From Pseudolabrys sp. (GTDB taxonomy: Bacteria; Pseudomonadota; Alphaproteobacteria; Rhizobiales; Xanthobacteraceae): a stretch of 7,054 bases of DNA. Location: NCBI GenBank assembly GCA_026125925.1, contig JAHCKF010000183.1, positions 1-7,054 of the forward strand, written 5' to 3'. Under the pieces are notes generated by a model. The model saw only the letters and a program-made list of their open reading frames with translations. It had not been told where the DNA came from and made no database searches. The position numbers and the translations under genes are program-made. Below, in pieces: positions 6,096-7,054 of the stretch (within the stretch, counting starts at the first letter, position 1; every line of letters begins with the position of its first letter).

Positions 6096-6848
6096 ATGCG
6101 TTCGCGTCGACGCGTTTGCGCGGCGGCCCTTGTCGCCGCGGCTCTGCTCGTTTGCGTTATGCGGCCGGCCACGCGCGCGGCGGCCGAAGAAGACTATTCC
6201 CAGGTCATGCAATTCTCCGGCCGCGACCTCTGGCGCAACGGCGTCTTCGCCTATTCCGGCTTCCTGTATGCGCCCGGTGGCTTCGAGCGCGACGGATTGA
6301 TGCTGAAACTGCTGATGAGCGGCGGCGTCTACCGTTACTGGCCCGGCAGCATGCCCGGCCAGAAAGTCGTCGGCAGCGAATGGCAGGCGCAAGTCCTGCC
6401 CGGCTTCCGCATCAAGCGCGGCGAAGCGGAGATGAAGTTCTTCTTCGGTCCGGAATGGCAGATGCACTGGCTGTGGCCGGACGATATCGAGAACCGTTTG
6501 CGCGGCCGCAATTTCGGCCTGCGCTTTGCCGGCGAGCTTTGGTGGGAAGTATCGCCGGACACACTGATCGCCGGCGACCTGTCCCTATCGACATTGGCGA
6601 CCAGCCATTCCGCGCGGATCGCCTATGGCCGGCGCATCACAGGAGAGTTGCTCAACGAAGAGAGCTTTTATGTCGGCCCGGAACTTCAATATTTCGGCGC
6701 CGACGGCTACGGACAGAACCGTATCGGCCTCCATGTCACCAGCATGCGTACGGAGGATATCGAGTGGTCGGTCGCCATCGGCTATGCGCGCGACAGCGAC
6801 GGCCATGCGAGTCCTTATGTCCGGCTGGGACTGGCGCAGCGGCTGTGA
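6096..6848 (+). CDS. bcsS: Cellulose biosynthesis protein BcsS (secreted outer-membrane beta-barrel type)
   Basis: A 250-residue exported protein of the BcsS family (CBP_BcsS), found with bacterial cellulose synthesis in alphaproteobacteria and thought to sit in the outer membrane; its exact role in cellulose export is not settled. A Sec signal peptide is clear: RSRRR, a hydrophobic core (about 8-22) and a likely cleavage after ATRAAA (Ala30). The mature part has the family hallmarks FSGRDLWRNGVFAYSGFLYAPGG in pieces from 40 to 62, LKLLMSGGVYRYWPG (70-84), VLPGFRIKRG (100-109), WPDDIENRLRGRNFGLRFAGELWWE (127-151), ARIAYGRR (173-180), YVGPELQYFG (192-201), GLHVTSMRTEDIEWSVAIGYA (211-231) and DSDGHASPYVRLGL (233-246), with alternating aromatic/polar strands as expected of a barrel. 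ATG 6096 follows GGGGGG (6086-6091) and begins the signal peptide; a TTG at 6072 would add eight residues before it and is less likely. No other bcs gene is in the window. Confidence 0.9.
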   Translation: MRSRRRVCAAALVAAALLVCVMRPATRAAAEEDYSQVMQFSGRDLWRNGVFAYSGFLYAPGGFERDGLMLKLLMSGGVYRYWPGSMPGQKVVGSEWQAQVLPGFRIKRGEAEMKFFFGPEWQMHWLWPDDIENRLRGRNFGLRFAGELWWEVSPDTLIAGDLSLSTLATSHSARIAYGRRITGELLNEESFYVGPELQYFGADGYGQNRIGLHVTSMRTEDIEWSVAIGYARDSDGHASPYVRLGLAQRL

Positions 6849-7054
6849 TCAGTCCAGCGTGCGCCGGAAGCGCGTCACGGCGATCGTCATCGCGATCAGC
6901 ATCAGCACGGCGAGCGCAGCGGCGTCGTAATGCAGGTCGGACACCGTGGCGCCCTTGAGCATGATGGAGCGAACGATGCGCAGGTAATGCGTGAGCGGCA
7001 GCGCCTCGCCGATCCAGCGCGCCCAGACCGGCATGCCGGCAAAGGGAAACATGA
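6849..7054 (-). CDS. ABC-2 type transporter permease, C-terminal fragment (5' end outside window)
   Basis: The frame is open to the right edge and ends with TGA (complement of 6849-6851). The 67 residues readable from an internal Met (7052) include FPFAGMPVWARWIGEALPL, then THYLRIVRSIMLKGATVSDL, a hydrophobic final helix (AALAVLMLIAMTIAV) and the ending TRFRRTLD. This is the characteristic C-terminal end of ABC-2 permeases of the YhhJ/YbhR/YbhS kind (inner-membrane subunits paired with an ATPase for drug or envelope-substrate export). The Met at 7052 lies inside a conserved motif and is not the start. The rest of the gene, and probably its ATPase and an HlyD-like partner, should lie to the right. 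It is convergent with bcsS, with no base between the two stop codons. Confidence 0.88.
   Translation of the reverse strand, partial: MFPFAGMPVWARWIGEALPLTHYLRIVRSIMLKGATVSDLHYDAAALAVLMLIAMTIAVTRFRRTLD

Noticed and set aside
6059..6958. Plus-strand open frame of 299 codons overlapping bcsS in another frame.
   Set aside because: Arg-rich translation without family similarity; the bcsS frame has a signal peptide and conserved motifs.
1..7054. Search for CRISPR arrays, tandem repeats, IS ends, tRNAs or an island boundary.
   Set aside because: No regularly spaced repeats, terminal inverted repeats, cloverleaf or change of composition was seen by eye.

Overview
The window looks like a chromosomal stretch of a GC-rich alphaproteobacterium, most likely of the Hyphomicrobiales (Bradyrhizobium/Rhodopseudomonas/Xanthobacteraceae side). 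This rests on the GroEL tail ending in GGMGGMDF, a BcsS-type outer-membrane cellulose protein (a family known mainly from alphaproteobacteria), the alphaproteobacterial form of the DUF72 protein, and uniformly high GC with GC-rich third codon positions. The taxonomic placement is inference from protein style; no rRNA or other marker gene is present. There is no IS element, tRNA, CRISPR array, phage gene or compositional break.

Layout, left to right. (1) Bases 1-594 are the last 197 codons of groEL, closed by a textbook rho-independent terminator at 621-649. (2) Bases 716-1399 encode a small membrane protein with three predicted N-terminal helices, an intact cyclic-nucleotide-binding domain and a short C-terminal heptad-like helix, an arrangement resembling animal Popeye (POPDC) proteins. 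A 20-bp inverted repeat lies just upstream. (3) After about 200 bp without a convincing gene come a DUF72/YecE-like protein (1601-2416) and an amidase-signature enzyme (2431-3834), 14 bp apart and probably one transcript. (4) On the opposite strand, convergent with the amidase, lies a 12-helix MFS transporter (5107 down to 3860). It is divergent from a cupin-type AraC-family regulator (5216-5989), and the shared 108-bp gap holds two short inverted repeats. (5) bcsS (6096-6848) encodes a secreted beta-barrel protein of the cellulose system, preceded by a candidate promoter and a 15-bp palindrome over the predicted start of transcription. (6) The minus strand from 7054 to 6849 carries the C-terminal end of an ABC-2 type permease that abuts bcsS stop codon to stop codon.

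How the genes work together: the clear functional units are the DUF72-amidase pair and the AraC-MFS pair, where the regulator very probably controls the exporter. groEL is housekeeping. bcsS stands without any other bcs gene in view. No multi-gene defence or otherwise novel system is visible. The most interesting items are the Popeye-like cyclic-nucleotide receptor with its upstream inverted repeat, and the candidate operators before bcsS and between the AraC and MFS genes.
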